From JAPOUP01 sp965201085 (GTDB lineage: Bacteria > Pseudomonadota > Alphaproteobacteria > Rhodobacterales > Rhodobacteraceae), in NCBI GenBank assembly GCA_965201085.1, contig CBDAVS010000022.1, forward strand, positions 62,001-126,000: 64,000 nt of DNA, read 5' to 3'. This document shows, in pieces, positions 39,332-48,346 of the stretch. Positions within the stretch are counted from its first letter, which is position 1. Each line of letters begins with the position of its first letter. Position numbers and translations under genes: made by a program. A model generated the notes under the pieces. That model saw nothing but the letters and a program-made list of their open reading frames with translations. It ran no database searches and had not been told where the DNA came from.

Positions 39332-40084
39332 TAAGACCGCGCTCCACGAGATGACGCAGGAAGGCTGACCATCCAGACCTGTCCTCTTCGGGGCCTTCCA
39401 TGATGCCGGGGATCCCGCGATAGCCGTCCGTGGCAACGCCGATGGTGACCGGGAGCGGGACATTCCGGACCTCGCCCGCCCGACTCCGCCTCATCACGGT
39501 GCCGTCGGGAAAGACATGAGGGTGATCGCCCTCGATCCCGCGCTGTCGCCATCCGTCGATCCTGGCATGGATTTTCCCGTTCGGGTTCGACACTGTGCCG
39601 GAACTGACCCGGGTGCCCCATAGGGCCTCGGTGATATCCTCAACCCGGCGCACCGACACGCCCGCCAGGCAGGTCTCGATCAAAGCCTCTTCCACACCGC
39701 TTTCGCGCCGCTGACAGCGCTTGATGACGGCTGTCCCGAAAGTCCGCTTCCGCGACGTGGGCATCCTCAGCCTCACCGGTCCGGCCTTCGTGTCCAGGGA
39801 GCGCCCGTAACCGCCCGCCCGCGTGTCCTTACGGCCTTCGCGGCGCTCATACCTACCGGCGCCGCACAGCCGACCGGCTTCCGCGTCAAGCATCGCATCC
39901 AGCGCTTCTTCCACAGTGCCGCGCACCATCTCACCAAGGTGACCGCGGATACGCGCCCCATCAATCCGGATCACCTGCCCCATGACTTCAGGCTTCCTGA
40001 CGTCTTCCATTCCCCGCTCCTCCCGCCAGTCTGAAAGGAACCCTCGTCTCGGTCAAATGTGCGAAAGATATTTTACGTTATCGG

Positions 40085-41197
40085 TCACGCAGCTTGTTTT
40101 CGGGGCCCCTCCCTCTGCTTGATTGGTGCGCCATCAGAGTGATGGCGGCCGATGCGTTTCGGGCCATGGAAGATCGCCGGTTCACCATTGGGGTATTCGC
40201 GGACCCTGGCCTTCGCCCTGATGAAGTGATGGCGATGTCCGTTCGCCGCGACCTGCATGACTGGGACCTTGCAACGGACCGTGCTGTCGTTTCGGGCAAC
40301 GCGCTCTTCCCGCACGCATGGAGTGTCGCGTACATTACCCATAATCGGCACGAAGGCTGATCCGGTCGCCTCGGCCGGTTTGACGAATCCGGCATTGTGC
40401 CCGGGGATAAACCCATCCTTCGGAAACTGGTTGGCCTCCTCTATGGTGATGGTGTTCCGTGAACGCAGCTCCTGCGGCAACCGGTTCTGAAGCGTGCCGA
40501 ACATGCGTTCCGATCCGCCCCGGGCTTGCGGAGGATAGGACGGGATCGGTTCGGTCCGGAGTTGCTGCAGGGCACGCCCAACCCGGGTCAGATTGTCCTT
40601 GTCCACTTTGCCGCCAGCTTCGGACGTATGCCAGTAACGGGAGCCTCGGTCGGCGTACAGGGAACAGAGTGGACCATGCGTCTCAATCACCTCCGTCAGC
40701 CCCTGGAAACCGCTCATCGTGCCTTCCTCGGCGACAGAGAAAGCCGAGCGGAGCCCGTTGTTCGCATCGTCCATGGTGACGGTCGGATCCCACCATTTGT
40801 CCGGAACCCACCCATGCGCGGACCCGTCCCGGTGCAGCATCACGCCGGTCATCGGACGCCGCGCCCGGTCATAGCTCTGCGTGAACCCGTGATGGGCCGC
40901 CAGCTTCCCGTGGAAACGCTTCGGCGTGTAATCCCGGTAGCGCGAATCAAACAGCTCCAGCATCTTCATCACCGTATCAGTCGCAACCCGGTTACTGGAG
41001 ATCCCGCCAAGGCGACGGCCATGGAGACCGTCGGCGCCTTCAGCCCCATAGCGATCTTCCCAACGCCGCATCGTGCGCGTTGATACGCCCAATATCCCGG
41101 CAGCCTGCTCCTGGGTTAACTTCCCGGCCTGACGCCGGGTATAAACATCGTCGAATTTCATCGGTCGAATGTCCTGTAACGGTTTTGCCCGTGCCAT
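40085..41197 (-). CDS. ISNCY-family integrase-type transposase with internal deletion
   Basis: A 370-residue protein with an N-terminal helix-turn-helix (AGKLTQEQAAGILGVSTRTMRRWEDRYG, about residues 19-45) and an rve-like integrase core. Core motifs are MLHRDGSAHGWVP, TVTMDDANNGLRSAF, LYADRGSRYWHTSEAGGK, and GGSERMFGTLQNRLPQELR carrying the Glu. Relatives are about 430 residues as I recall them. About 50 residues seem to be missing between HGFTQSYDRARR and PMTGVMLH, which could remove part of the linker to the core. It lies 10 bp from the IS256 right end. Its own inverted repeats were not identified. Confidence 0.75.
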   Translation of the reverse strand: MARAKPLQDIRPMKFDDVYTRRQAGKLTQEQAAGILGVSTRTMRRWEDRYGAEGADGLHGRRLGGISSNRVATDTVMKMLELFDSRYRDYTPKRFHGKLAAHHGFTQSYDRARRPMTGVMLHRDGSAHGWVPDKWWDPTVTMDDANNGLRSAFSVAEEGTMSGFQGLTEVIETHGPLCSLYADRGSRYWHTSEAGGKVDKDNLTRVGRALQQLRTEPIPSYPPQARGGSERMFGTLQNRLPQELRSRNTITIEEANQFPKDGFIPGHNAGFVKPAEATGSAFVPIMGNVRDTPCVREERVARNDSTVRCKVPVMQVAANGHRHHFIRAKARVREYPNGEPAIFHGPKRIGRHHSDGAPIKQREGPRKQAA

Positions 41198-41579
41198 CCA
41201 GACCTCCTCGTGGAGGCGGAACTGGACCGGACACTTTGCCTGTCACCTCAACTGGAATATCGCGTGTTGGCGACAACGAACAAGGATCGTCGCCATTCGA
41301 ATCCGGTCTAGTGCACCGGCCTTCCACAGTCTCGGCGGTGTAAGTCTCGAATCCTACGTGAGGGTTCGCCTTCATTGGTTCACGGACGCGGACCGAGACC
41401 GAAGGCCGCAGGAGGTGGAAATTCCGGTTGTCAGTTTTTCAACGAGCGACCAGAGTCTCTTGATGCGGCATATTCCACAGAATCCAGAGCGTGTTGACGT
41501 AAGCCATCCCGAAGAGGGGCATACGGCGGAAGTCTCTTGCTCTTGACCGAATTTCCGATAGGTAACGCGAAACGACCTT
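41198..41579. other. Gap between transposase and thioesterase gene
   Basis: About 380 bases. The first 100 or so probably belong to the upstream transposable element. The remainder has no supported gene and should contain the thioesterase promoter. Confidence 0.4.
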
Positions 41580-42113
41580 ATGGAGCCAAGCGACATGCCT
41601 CCGGCTTACGTCAAATTCCCGGAACAACTGCCTGGATCCGACACAGTCCTTTCGATATCAGGATTGGATTTCATGCTTGAGGTACTTGATAGTCGGATAC
41701 CGGGTCCACCTATCGCCGATCTCATGAATTTTCGTCTGGACCGGGTTAAGAGCGGCTATGCGACATTCCTCGGCGCGCCGACTTTCGACTGTCTCAATCC
41801 GATGGGAACGGTTCATGGCGGTTGGTACGGAGCGTTGCTGGACAGCGCGATGGGTTGCGCGGTGATGACCGAAGTTCCGAAAGGGTCGATGTATACGACG
41901 TTGGAATACCGAGTGAACATCATCAGGTCGATTCCGCTGGAAATGGAGGTCAAAGCTGAAGGTTGGGTCCGTCATGCTGGCAGATCCACGGGAGTCTCTG
42001 ATGGCGAGATCCGCGGTGTCAAGAATGGTAGATTATACGCTACCGGCTCTACAACCTGCATGATTCTGACACCGGACCCTCAGTCGATCGGGAGCCAGTG
42101 CGATTCGGGTTGA
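41580..42113 (+). CDS. Hotdog-fold thioesterase (PaaI-type)
   Basis: A 177-residue hotdog protein expected to hydrolyse acyl-CoA thioesters. The catalytic-site motif NPMGTVHGGWYGALLDSAMGCAV lies near residues 75-97, followed by TTLEYRVNIIRSIPLEMEVKAEGWVRHAGRS, the long strand pair of the fold. The start is ATG 41580 or, less likely, ATG 41595; neither has a strong ribosome binding site. The gene has IS-rich DNA on both sides, so context gives no substrate. Confidence 0.85.
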   Translation: MEPSDMPPAYVKFPEQLPGSDTVLSISGLDFMLEVLDSRIPGPPIADLMNFRLDRVKSGYATFLGAPTFDCLNPMGTVHGGWYGALLDSAMGCAVMTEVPKGSMYTTLEYRVNIIRSIPLEMEVKAEGWVRHAGRSTGVSDGEIRGVKNGRLYATGSTTCMILTPDPQSIGSQCDSG

Positions 42114-42454
42114 GGTATTGACCGGAAGGTGGCATTAAGTTTCGATTTCGACTTGGAAAAACGTTCGCCCACCCCAAAGAGCGGACACCAACCGACTGAT
42201 TTGGCACATCAAAGGTCGTTCAGCGAGTATTCCAGAAGTCGGAGTTGCATTGCAAACAGTTAAGCCAATTTGGGGCTTTGTTAAACTGCATTCCTGACCA
42301 GGCGTGACGGAGACTTGATCGGGTCACCGTGATTCGGGAATCCTGAACCATCTTCGTGGGTAACCTTTGGCATTTCATTGAGGCGGTGTTATCAAAAGCA
42401 CGCTGTTTTTATGGCTGTCGAAGATTCTTTGGTTGCTGGCCAGTGGATATTCCA
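42114..42454. other. Gap between thioesterase gene and IS30 copy 4
   Basis: About 340 bases of lower GC content with no supported gene and no recognised IS end. Confidence 0.4.
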
Positions 42455-43780
42455 CCCCCGTTCCGCTCTGAAGTGCAACACCGTTGATGGTGGGAAGCCG
42501 CGTTTCGGGTGCAGCATCCTGCGAATCGGCCGGATAACGGCGACAGTCCCTGTGCTCAGGATAGGAGAGTGTCATGCCCGAGGGCTACCGTCATCTGACC
42601 TTCGACGGAAGATGCCGGATATACGCGACGGGGAAAGGCGGGCTTTCGAACGGGGCCATCGCCGGGCGGCCGGGCCGCCATCCGGCCACCATATCGCGGG
42701 AGATCCGACGCGACGGCGGCGGGCGGGGATACCGGCAGGGACAGGCGTGGAGGAAGGCCACCGGGCGCCGGAGCGGGGTCTCTTCGGTCCCGGGGAAGCT
42801 GACGGAGGAGCGCCGGGCGAAGGTCGTGGCGAAGCCGGGGAGGGCTGGAGCCCGGAACAGGTCCCGGGGCGTCTCCGGCTGGAGGATCCCGGCATGGTCG
42901 GCCGTCAGCGGATATACGACCTCGTACGCGCGGACGGCGGGGACGGCGGAACGCCTTGCGGGCACCTGCGGCGGCGGGGAAAGGAACCGGACCGGCAGGG
43001 CGGTCGCCACGCGGGCCGGGGTCATGTCCCGGGCCGGAGGGACATCCCGGAGCGCCCGAAAGAGGGCGGGGCGAAGGCGGGGACCGGCGACCGGGAAGCG
43101 GACACGGTGATCGGCGGGGGACACGGCGGTACGGTGGTGTCGCCCGTTGACGGATGCCCGGAATTCACGCCTGTCCAACGGGTTGACGGAAAGAGGGCGG
43201 AGGCGGTCGGCGGGGCGATGACCGACCTTCTCAAGGGTCCCGGCGCCAGGGTCCACACGGTCACGACGGACAGCGGCAGGGAGTTCGCGGGGCACGCGAA
43301 GGTGGCGAAGGCGCTGGAGGCCGACTTCCTCCTCCCGACGCCCTACCACTCATGGGAGCGGGGCCTGAACGGGCACACCAACGGGCCGCCGCCCCGGTAC
43401 CTGCCGAAGGGGACCGACCTGCGGCAGGTCACGGACGCCCGCGTGAAGCGGGTCCAGGACATCCTGAACGCGCGCGCCCGCAAGGCGCCCGGCCACCTGA
43501 CGCCGGCGGAGGCTTTCGCGCGGGCGCGGCCTCCCTGAGGCGCTTCGCCCCGTCGGCCGACGGGGGAGAGGGAATTCCGCAGGTGCGCCCGCCCGGTTTC
43601 GGTCGGGCCACCCCTTCCCTCGCCCGGACGGGCGCGCCACCTCCCGCCGCGGGGCCCTGCCGCCGCCGGGAGGCCCGGTTACGCTCCGGTCCGAAGGGAC
43701 AGCCGCCGTATTCCGCGTGGAATCCGGGCCCCTGGCCGGAAAATCCCTCAACACCGGCCCGCCTCCTCCGCTCGGGGTCA
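42455..43780 (+). mobile_element. IS30-family element, copy 4, 3'-truncated
   Basis: The transposase-side end (CCCCCGTTCCGCTCTGAAGTG) is complete. The distal end follows copy 3 up to GCCTCCTCCGCTCGGG and then breaks into a run of 15 C bases joined to ISNCY element E, so the final inverted repeat is missing. Confidence 0.85.
42574..43538 (+). pseudogene. IS30 transposase, frameshifted and lacking the catalytic Glu
   Basis: The start frame (MPEGYRHLTFDGRC) holds the helix-turn-helix and fails near 42835. There the reading AAGCCGGGGAGGGC stands for AAGCTGGAGGAGGGC of the sister copies, a one-base loss plus substitutions. The second frame continues to AEAFARARPP. The first Asp (GDREADTVIGG) and second (TTDSGREF) remain; the Glu site reads GLNGHTNGPPPRY. 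Confidence 0.88.
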
Positions 43781-43795
43781 CCCCCCCCCCCCCCC
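43781..43795. repeat. 15-base C homopolymer at an IS30/ISNCY junction
   Basis: The run lies exactly where IS30 copy 4 ends and ISNCY element E begins. Intact ISNCY sequence has only about six C bases at this point (CCCCCCGGACCGG in copy D), so the run is both a junction and an expansion. It may be real slippage or a collapsed assembly join. Confidence 0.93.
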
Positions 43796-44271
43796 GGACC
43801 GGCTGGGGCCTGACGGGATGCCGGAGCCGACGCGATGCCCCGCGGGGGAGGCTGTCGAAGGCGGACCGCGTCCGGGAAAGCGGGGAGGCGTTCCGCGGGG
43901 CGCGGCGCGCCCACGCCGCCGGCGGGTCGGCCATCAACAACCTGGAGCACCGTGGCCTCGACCGGGTGCGGAGCCACGGAAAGGAGGGTCGGCAGGCCGG
44001 GGATTCGCCGGCGCCGTGGCGCTGGCGGTGCTGGCCGCGGACGTCCACCGCCCCGGCCTGATGCCGCCGGCGAGGGAGCGCCCCGTGCTCCCCGCCGCCG
44101 CCTGACCGGGGCGTCCACCGGTGAACCGGCCCATGGAAGGTCCCGCCCTGCGGGGCCCGGACCGGCGTGCCCGCGGGAGGCGCTCCGACGGGCCCGGCCA
44201 GGGTCCCGTGAAGCCGGACTCCGCCGGATTCGGCCCGATCCCCGGAAACACGGGTTTTCTGGCAGACACTA
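43796..44271 (+). mobile_element. ISNCY-type element E, 3' fragment
   Basis: It corresponds to the last quarter of the ISNCY transposase (LSKADRVRESGEAFRGARRAHAAGG, INNLEHRGLDRVRSHGKEG) followed by the right end TTTTCTGGCAGACACTA. Small insertions and deletions (for example 43990-44005 and about 44170) break the frame. It represents a deletion product fused to IS30. Confidence 0.87.
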
Positions 44272-44406
44272 TATAATTTCCAAATTTTGCGCTTCATTCA
44301 TGCGTAGGTCCGGCTTGATCGTCAGGAAATGCGGCATTCTGAGAAGGATTCGGGTCACGCATCGAGTCCTCACCCCGTCCCATAGATTCAGGAAACTCCT
44401 CGCGCA

Positions 44407-44544
44407 ATGACCTATAGCACATCATTCGGAGAACTTGCCGGACGCGTCGACTCGGTTCCGGACACTCTTCTTCAATGGCTTGCTGTGCTGGCTAGATCGT
44501 ATGGCACCCGCAAAGCGGTTGGCACCCGCAAAGCGGTTCCCTGA
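44407..44544 (+). CDS. Possible small protein with tandem duplicated tail
   Basis: A 45-residue frame, MTYSTSFGELAGRVDSVPDT and onward, ends in GTRKAVGTRKAVP. The tail is encoded by an exact 18-base tandem repeat at 44503-44520 and 44521-44538. It overlaps an upstream frame by ATGA. No family was recognised; a short DUF1127-like protein is a remote possibility. The rest of 44272-44627 shows nothing else. Confidence 0.25.
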   Translation: MTYSTSFGELAGRVDSVPDTLLQWLAVLARSYGTRKAVGTRKAVP

Positions 44545-44627
44545 ACGAGAGGAGGGAAACGACCGTTGCCATCGGTCGGCCTGCCGCAAGGCAGCACCTG
44601 TCGGTGTCGAGGATGTTCGGTGCAATC

Positions 44628-45506
44628 TTAGCTAGCCTCAGCGTCCGTCGGTCGATGGTCTGAAACCCATCCCAATGCATGAAGTACCTCGCGGGTCAGA
44701 TGCGGACGGTTCAGTGTGTAAAAATGCAGATCCTCCACCCCGCCCTCGATGAGGTCCGTACAAAGTTCCGTACAGATTGAAATCGCCAGAAGATCGTGGC
44801 GCCCGTCGCCGTCACGCAGGGCCTTCTCAAAAGCGTCTGTGAGCCAATCTGGCACCTGAACACCGCACCGCGCCGCGAATCCACGCGTTTTCGCCCACTT
44901 CTGGATGGGCAATATGCCCGGTATGATCCGGGCATCGATCCCGGCCTTCTGGCAGGCATCGCGGAACCTGAAATAGGTTTCCGCCTCGAAGAAGAACTGT
45001 GTGATGGCCGAATCGGCACCGGCGTCCAGCTTACGCTTGAGCCAGTCCACATCGGCATTCGGACAGGATGCCTCAGGATGCTGATCCGGATAGGCACTGA
45101 CGCGGACCCGCGTGTTTGGCATATCCGCTAGGGCCGATACCAGCTCACACGCGTCGGCGAAACCATCGGGGTGCGGTGTAAATCTGGCCCGACCATTCGA
45201 CGGGTCGCCCCGCAGCGCCACAATCTCGCTGACACCAGCCTCGTGGAGGTTTTTTGCCATCACTAGGGTCCGCTCGCGGGAAGCGCCAACGCAGGTCAGG
45301 TGAGCCGCCACATTCAGACCGTGACATGACCGAATCCTATTCACCGTCTGCAGGGTTAGCGCACGGGCGGAACCTCCGGCTCCATATGTAACCGATACGA
45401 ATTCAGGTCCGATGGGCGCCAATTCGTCGACTGTCGTTACCAGTTTTGCAGATGCCACCGGGTCGGATGGTGGAAAAAATTCAAAGGAAAGTCGTTGCTT
45501 GGGCAT
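44628..45506 (-). CDS. metF: Methylenetetrahydrofolate reductase
   Basis: This 292-residue FAD enzyme reduces 5,10-methylene-THF to 5-methyl-THF, the methyl donor for methionine synthesis. The start at 45506 (MPKQRLSFEFFPP) follows AAGGAGGAGG. Motifs are SFEFFPP with the catalytic Glu near residue 8, SVTYGAGGS near 48, AHLTCVGASRE near 75, IVALRGDP near 105, and the C-terminal VEDLHFYTLNRPHLTREVLHALGW. Length is standard. It is transcribed divergently from metR across a 92-bp spacer containing a MetR-type site. Confidence 0.97.
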   Translation of the reverse strand: MPKQRLSFEFFPPSDPVASAKLVTTVDELAPIGPEFVSVTYGAGGSARALTLQTVNRIRSCHGLNVAAHLTCVGASRERTLVMAKNLHEAGVSEIVALRGDPSNGRARFTPHPDGFADACELVSALADMPNTRVRVSAYPDQHPEASCPNADVDWLKRKLDAGADSAITQFFFEAETYFRFRDACQKAGIDARIIPGILPIQKWAKTRGFAARCGVQVPDWLTDAFEKALRDGDGRHDLLAISICTELCTDLIEGGVEDLHFYTLNRPHLTREVLHALGWVSDHRPTDAEAS

Positions 45507-45553
45507 GACGCCTCCTCCTTGATCATCGCCCCCTTGTGCCAAGGGAATATCCG

Positions 45554-45566
45554 TGAAACAAATTCA
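45554..45566. promoter_or_regulatory. MetR-type operator between metF and metR
   Basis: The spacer contains TGAAACAAATTCA, a perfect match to the dyad TGAA-N5-TTCA known for MetR binding in enterobacteria. It lies about 33 bp before the metR start and 48 bp before metF. A second, weaker inverted pair GTTC and GAAC flanks an A/T-rich stretch at 45571-45591. Placement suits a shared operator through which MetR activates metF and controls itself. Confidence 0.75.
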
Positions 45567-45598
45567 TATTGTTCAGAATAATAATGAGAACGCCTCAT

Positions 45599-46504
45599 AT
45601 GTATCTCGAATTCCGTCATCTTCGAACCATAAAGGCGATCCACGAATCCGGTGGCATGGCTAGGGCGGCGAACATGCTGAACATCACGCAGTCCGCGCTC
45701 AGCCATCAGATGAAAGGGCTTGAGGAGCAGGCTGGCGTAGAGCTTTTCGTAAGGCGCACGAAGCCATTGCGGCTAAGTTCGGCCGGAATGAGGCTACTGG
45801 AACTTGCGGAAAAGGTGATTCCCGAGATCGAAGCGCTATCGGAGGATTTTCTGCGGTTGAGGTCGGGAAGGAAGGGTCGTTTGCACATCGCGGTCGAGTG
45901 CCATGCCTGTTTTGAATGGCTGCTTCCCGTTCTGGAACTGTTTCGGCAGACTTGGCCGGATGTCGATATTGACATCCGTCCGGGGCTCGCCTTCGACGCG
46001 CTTCCAGCGCTTCGGCGTGAAGAGGTCGACCTCGTCGTCTCCTCCGATCCAGAAAAACTTGACGGCGTGGATTTTACCGCGCTTTTCGACTATGAGCCGG
46101 TCTTTGTCGCTTCACCGAAACATCCGCTCGCGTCTCGTGAATTCGTCGAAGCCGATGACTTTCGCAGCGAAACGTTGATCACCTATCCTGTCGAACGGTC
46201 GCGCCTTGACGTTTTCAGCCAACTTCTAACTCCCGCAAAAGTGGAGCCCCGAGCCGTCCGGCAGGTGGAGCTTACAGCTGTTATTCTTTTGCTTGTCGCT
46301 TCGAACCGGGGTGTCGCCGTGCTTCCCGACTGGGTGGTGCGGGAGGCCCGCTATCGCGCGGATTACGTAACACGTCGATTGACATGGAACGGACTGACGC
46401 GGCGTCTCTATGCGGCTACACGCGATGTGGACACAACGAGACCGTTTATGGCGCATCTGCTGCGGCTCGCCCGAACCGAACCGCTGAAGCGGCAGCGACC
46501 TTGA
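45599..46504 (+). CDS. metR: LysR-family regulator, MetR-like
   Basis: A 301-residue LysR-type regulator. The start was set at ATG 45599 (MYLEFRHLRTIKAI). The N-terminal winged helix-turn-helix has GMARAANMLNITQSALSHQMKGLEEQAG near residues 18-45. The substrate-binding half contains AVECHACFEWLLPVLELFRQTWPDVDIDI, the MetR hallmark, and VAVLPDWVVREA. Homocysteine is the usual co-activator of MetR. Its divergent partner metF and the TGAA-N5-TTCA dyad support the assignment. Confidence 0.93.
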   Translation: MYLEFRHLRTIKAIHESGGMARAANMLNITQSALSHQMKGLEEQAGVELFVRRTKPLRLSSAGMRLLELAEKVIPEIEALSEDFLRLRSGRKGRLHIAVECHACFEWLLPVLELFRQTWPDVDIDIRPGLAFDALPALRREEVDLVVSSDPEKLDGVDFTALFDYEPVFVASPKHPLASREFVEADDFRSETLITYPVERSRLDVFSQLLTPAKVEPRAVRQVELTAVILLLVASNRGVAVLPDWVVREARYRADYVTRRLTWNGLTRRLYAATRDVDTTRPFMAHLLRLARTEPLKRQRP

Positions 46505-46692
46505 CTTGGGTCTGAGCGCAGGGACCCGTCAGAGGGCGAAGCGGAGGTCTTCGTGGTCGTCGACGGGCTTCACAATCGTATTCGGGATGTTCGACCTTCG
46601 CCGATTCTGTCAGAAAGAAGAGATTTTTGATCGACGGGGTTAAAAGAGGGAACGTCATTCTATATGTTGATCGGACGTGGGGAACGGTGTAA

Positions 46693-47645
46693 GAGTTTGT
46701 TCCATAAGTTGAGTGGTCCCGCAGGATGTGGCATTCCGGTTGGTGAAACCAACCAAATCCGGAGATAGCCATGCCTTGGGACAGGACGACCCGGAAGCTG
46801 TACAACCGTTCTAACGACTGCCGTCAGAACGATCTGACGGATGACGGACGGGCCATCGCCGGGCCGATGCCGCCGAAGCGGGGAAAGATGGGGCGGCCCC
46901 GCATGACCGGCCTCCGGTCGGTGTTCGACGGAATCCGGTACATACTTTCCACAGGCTGCCAGTGGCGGGCCTTACCCACTGAATATCCACCGTATTCCAC
47001 CGACCGGAACCATTTCCACGTCTGGTGCCGGAGCGGTCCGCCGGGCATGTCCCGACTCCCTGCGGGCCCTCGCCCGACAGCGCGCGGGGCGTTCGCCGGA
47101 GCCGGCCGCCGCCGCCATCGCCAGCCGGTCGGTGAAGGCGACCGGAAGCGGCGGACCCCGCGGTTACGACGTGGGCGGGAAGGGGAAGGGCCGGAAGCGG
47201 ACCGTCGCGGTGGACGTCGGGGGAACGCCGGATGTCATCGCGAAGCTGCTGGTGACGGCCCCGAACGTGCGCTAACTCCGGGCCGACGGCGGCCACCCCG
47301 GCCCGAAGCCGCGCGAACACCTTGACGGAACGAGTCTGGCTGACGATCATTGAGTTCGTCGAAAAACCGTATGATGTCAAAGGGTTCACGGTCCTCCACC
47401 GCCGCCGGGTGGTGGAGCGGACCTTCGCCTGGATGGGCCGTTGCCACCGCCTGTCGAAGGATTACGAAAGCCTCGGCGACAGCTCGCTGGCCTCCGGGGT
47501 GAGGCATCCCGTGCCACCGGTCCGAGCGTGAGTGAGGCACGAACGAACGCTCGCCGCCTGCCGGTTACCCATCCGCCGTGTGGCGCGGAAGTTAAATCCT
47601 CGGAATAAAATAGTTTATTAAATCAGTAACTTATGAGTCAAATTC
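46693..47645 (+). mobile_element. IS5-family element, copy 4 (broken transposase)
   Basis: The left end follows TAA (46690-46692); the right end CAAATTC is followed by TTG, not TAA. The transposase starts at 46771 (MPWDRTTRKLYNRSND) and loses frame near 47040, and a second frame 47322-47531 carries ERTFAWMGRCHRLSKDYE. About 90 bases around the second Asp are missing or rearranged. It is the most divergent of the full IS5 copies. Its insertion removed the 5' half of the solute-binding protein gene on its right. Confidence 0.85.
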
Positions 47646-47649
47646 TTGG

Positions 47650-47835
47650 AGGTGATCGTCAAGGATGGCCAGTCCAAACCTAACTGCGGAAGTCGCCAAG
47701 GAACTGATCGTTGACGACAAAATCAACCTGATGCTCGTCGCTTCGACATCGGAAACCACCAATCCGGTGGCGAAGACCTGCGAGGCTGAGGAAATACCCT
47801 GGGTATCGACCGACGCACCATGGCAACCTTAATTC
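47650..47835 (+). pseudogene. Branched-chain amino-acid-type ABC solute-binding protein fragment
   Basis: Immediately after the IS5 end the frame reads VIVKDGQSNPNLTAEVAKELI and then INLMLVASTSETTNPVAKTCEAEEIPWVSTDAPWQP before a TAA. This is the centre of periplasmic Leu/Ile/Val-type binding proteins (Peripla_BP_6). The N-terminal part with its signal peptide and the whole C-terminal lobe are gone. Confidence 0.75.
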
Positions 47836-47859
47836 ATCGGACAGCAGGGCAATCTTGGC

Positions 47860-48260
47860 GATCTGGGATCAATAGAGTTCAGGAAATATGAGTTCGACGC
47901 ATATGGCGTCTAGATGAACCAGCGTTATCGATCCGGCGCGGTCGTCACTGACGGACAGATGGAGCCCGCGTTCGAGCTCGACGCGGAACTCCACTGCCAG
48001 CCGACCACATGGTGTCTGGCTACCGCATATCTGGGTATTCGATCATGCGCCGGGCGAGCAGGTATCGACTCTTGATCTATGTGGTCAGGGGTGCTTCGTA
48101 CTGTTCACCGGGATCGGCGGTGAAGTCTGGACCGATGCGGCATGCGGAATTGCTACCGAGCTGGGATTTCGAATCCGAAACCATGTCATTGGTCCGCGTC
48201 AGGCTTATGTCGATCATTTAGGTGACTGGGCGCGAACCTCGGAAATCTCCGATTCGCGTG
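47860..48260 (+). pseudogene. Phenol hydroxylase (TfdB-like FAD monooxygenase) C-terminal fragment
   Basis: The frames read FRKYEFDAYGV, then a TAG where relatives have a Glu codon, then MNQRYRSGAVVTDGQ. Downstream come QPTTW, VSTLDLCGQGCFVLFTGIGGEVWTDAACGIATELGFRIRNHVIGP, and YVDHLGDWARTSEISDSG-like residues. These are the C-terminal motifs of TfdB/phenol 2-monooxygenases. At least two frame changes and one stop are present, and it is joined directly to the solute-binding remnant, so a deletion fused the two. Confidence 0.65.
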
Positions 48261-48346
48261 ATGCCTGCGATTCTTGCGTAGAAGCTCCGCTCGGCGTGGG
48301 GATTGATGCGGCTCGGTGGTGAAAGCCGGTGGACTTCCGTCCGTAA

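Larger units (their letters stand above)
36769..40010 (-). pseudogene. IS256-family (Mutator-type) transposase, split
   Basis: The N-terminal part (40010 to 39335) starts MEDVRKPEVMGQ and contains the first catalytic Asp in HVFPDGTVMRRSRAGEVRNV. The C-terminal part (37301 to 36769) contains the second Asp in PIVSDACRG, the signature WQRRAVHFHRNVFGPVPSG, and the Glu in DPLERIMREIGRR. At the junction, LVERGL on one side meets TGVQPIVSDA on the other in frame across one TTA. All three catalytic residues survive; only the IS5 insertion inactivates it. Confidence 0.9.
36741..40076 (-). mobile_element. IS256-family element interrupted by two tandem IS5 copies
   Basis: The outer inverted ends are GTCAAATATCTTTCGC on the left and the complement of GTAAAATATCTTTCGC on the right. 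Removing the inserted block 37305-39334 leaves about 1306 bp, normal for IS256. The transposase rejoins in frame when the IS5 DNA and the extra TAA copies are removed, so the IS5 insertions came after IS256. Confidence 0.9.
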
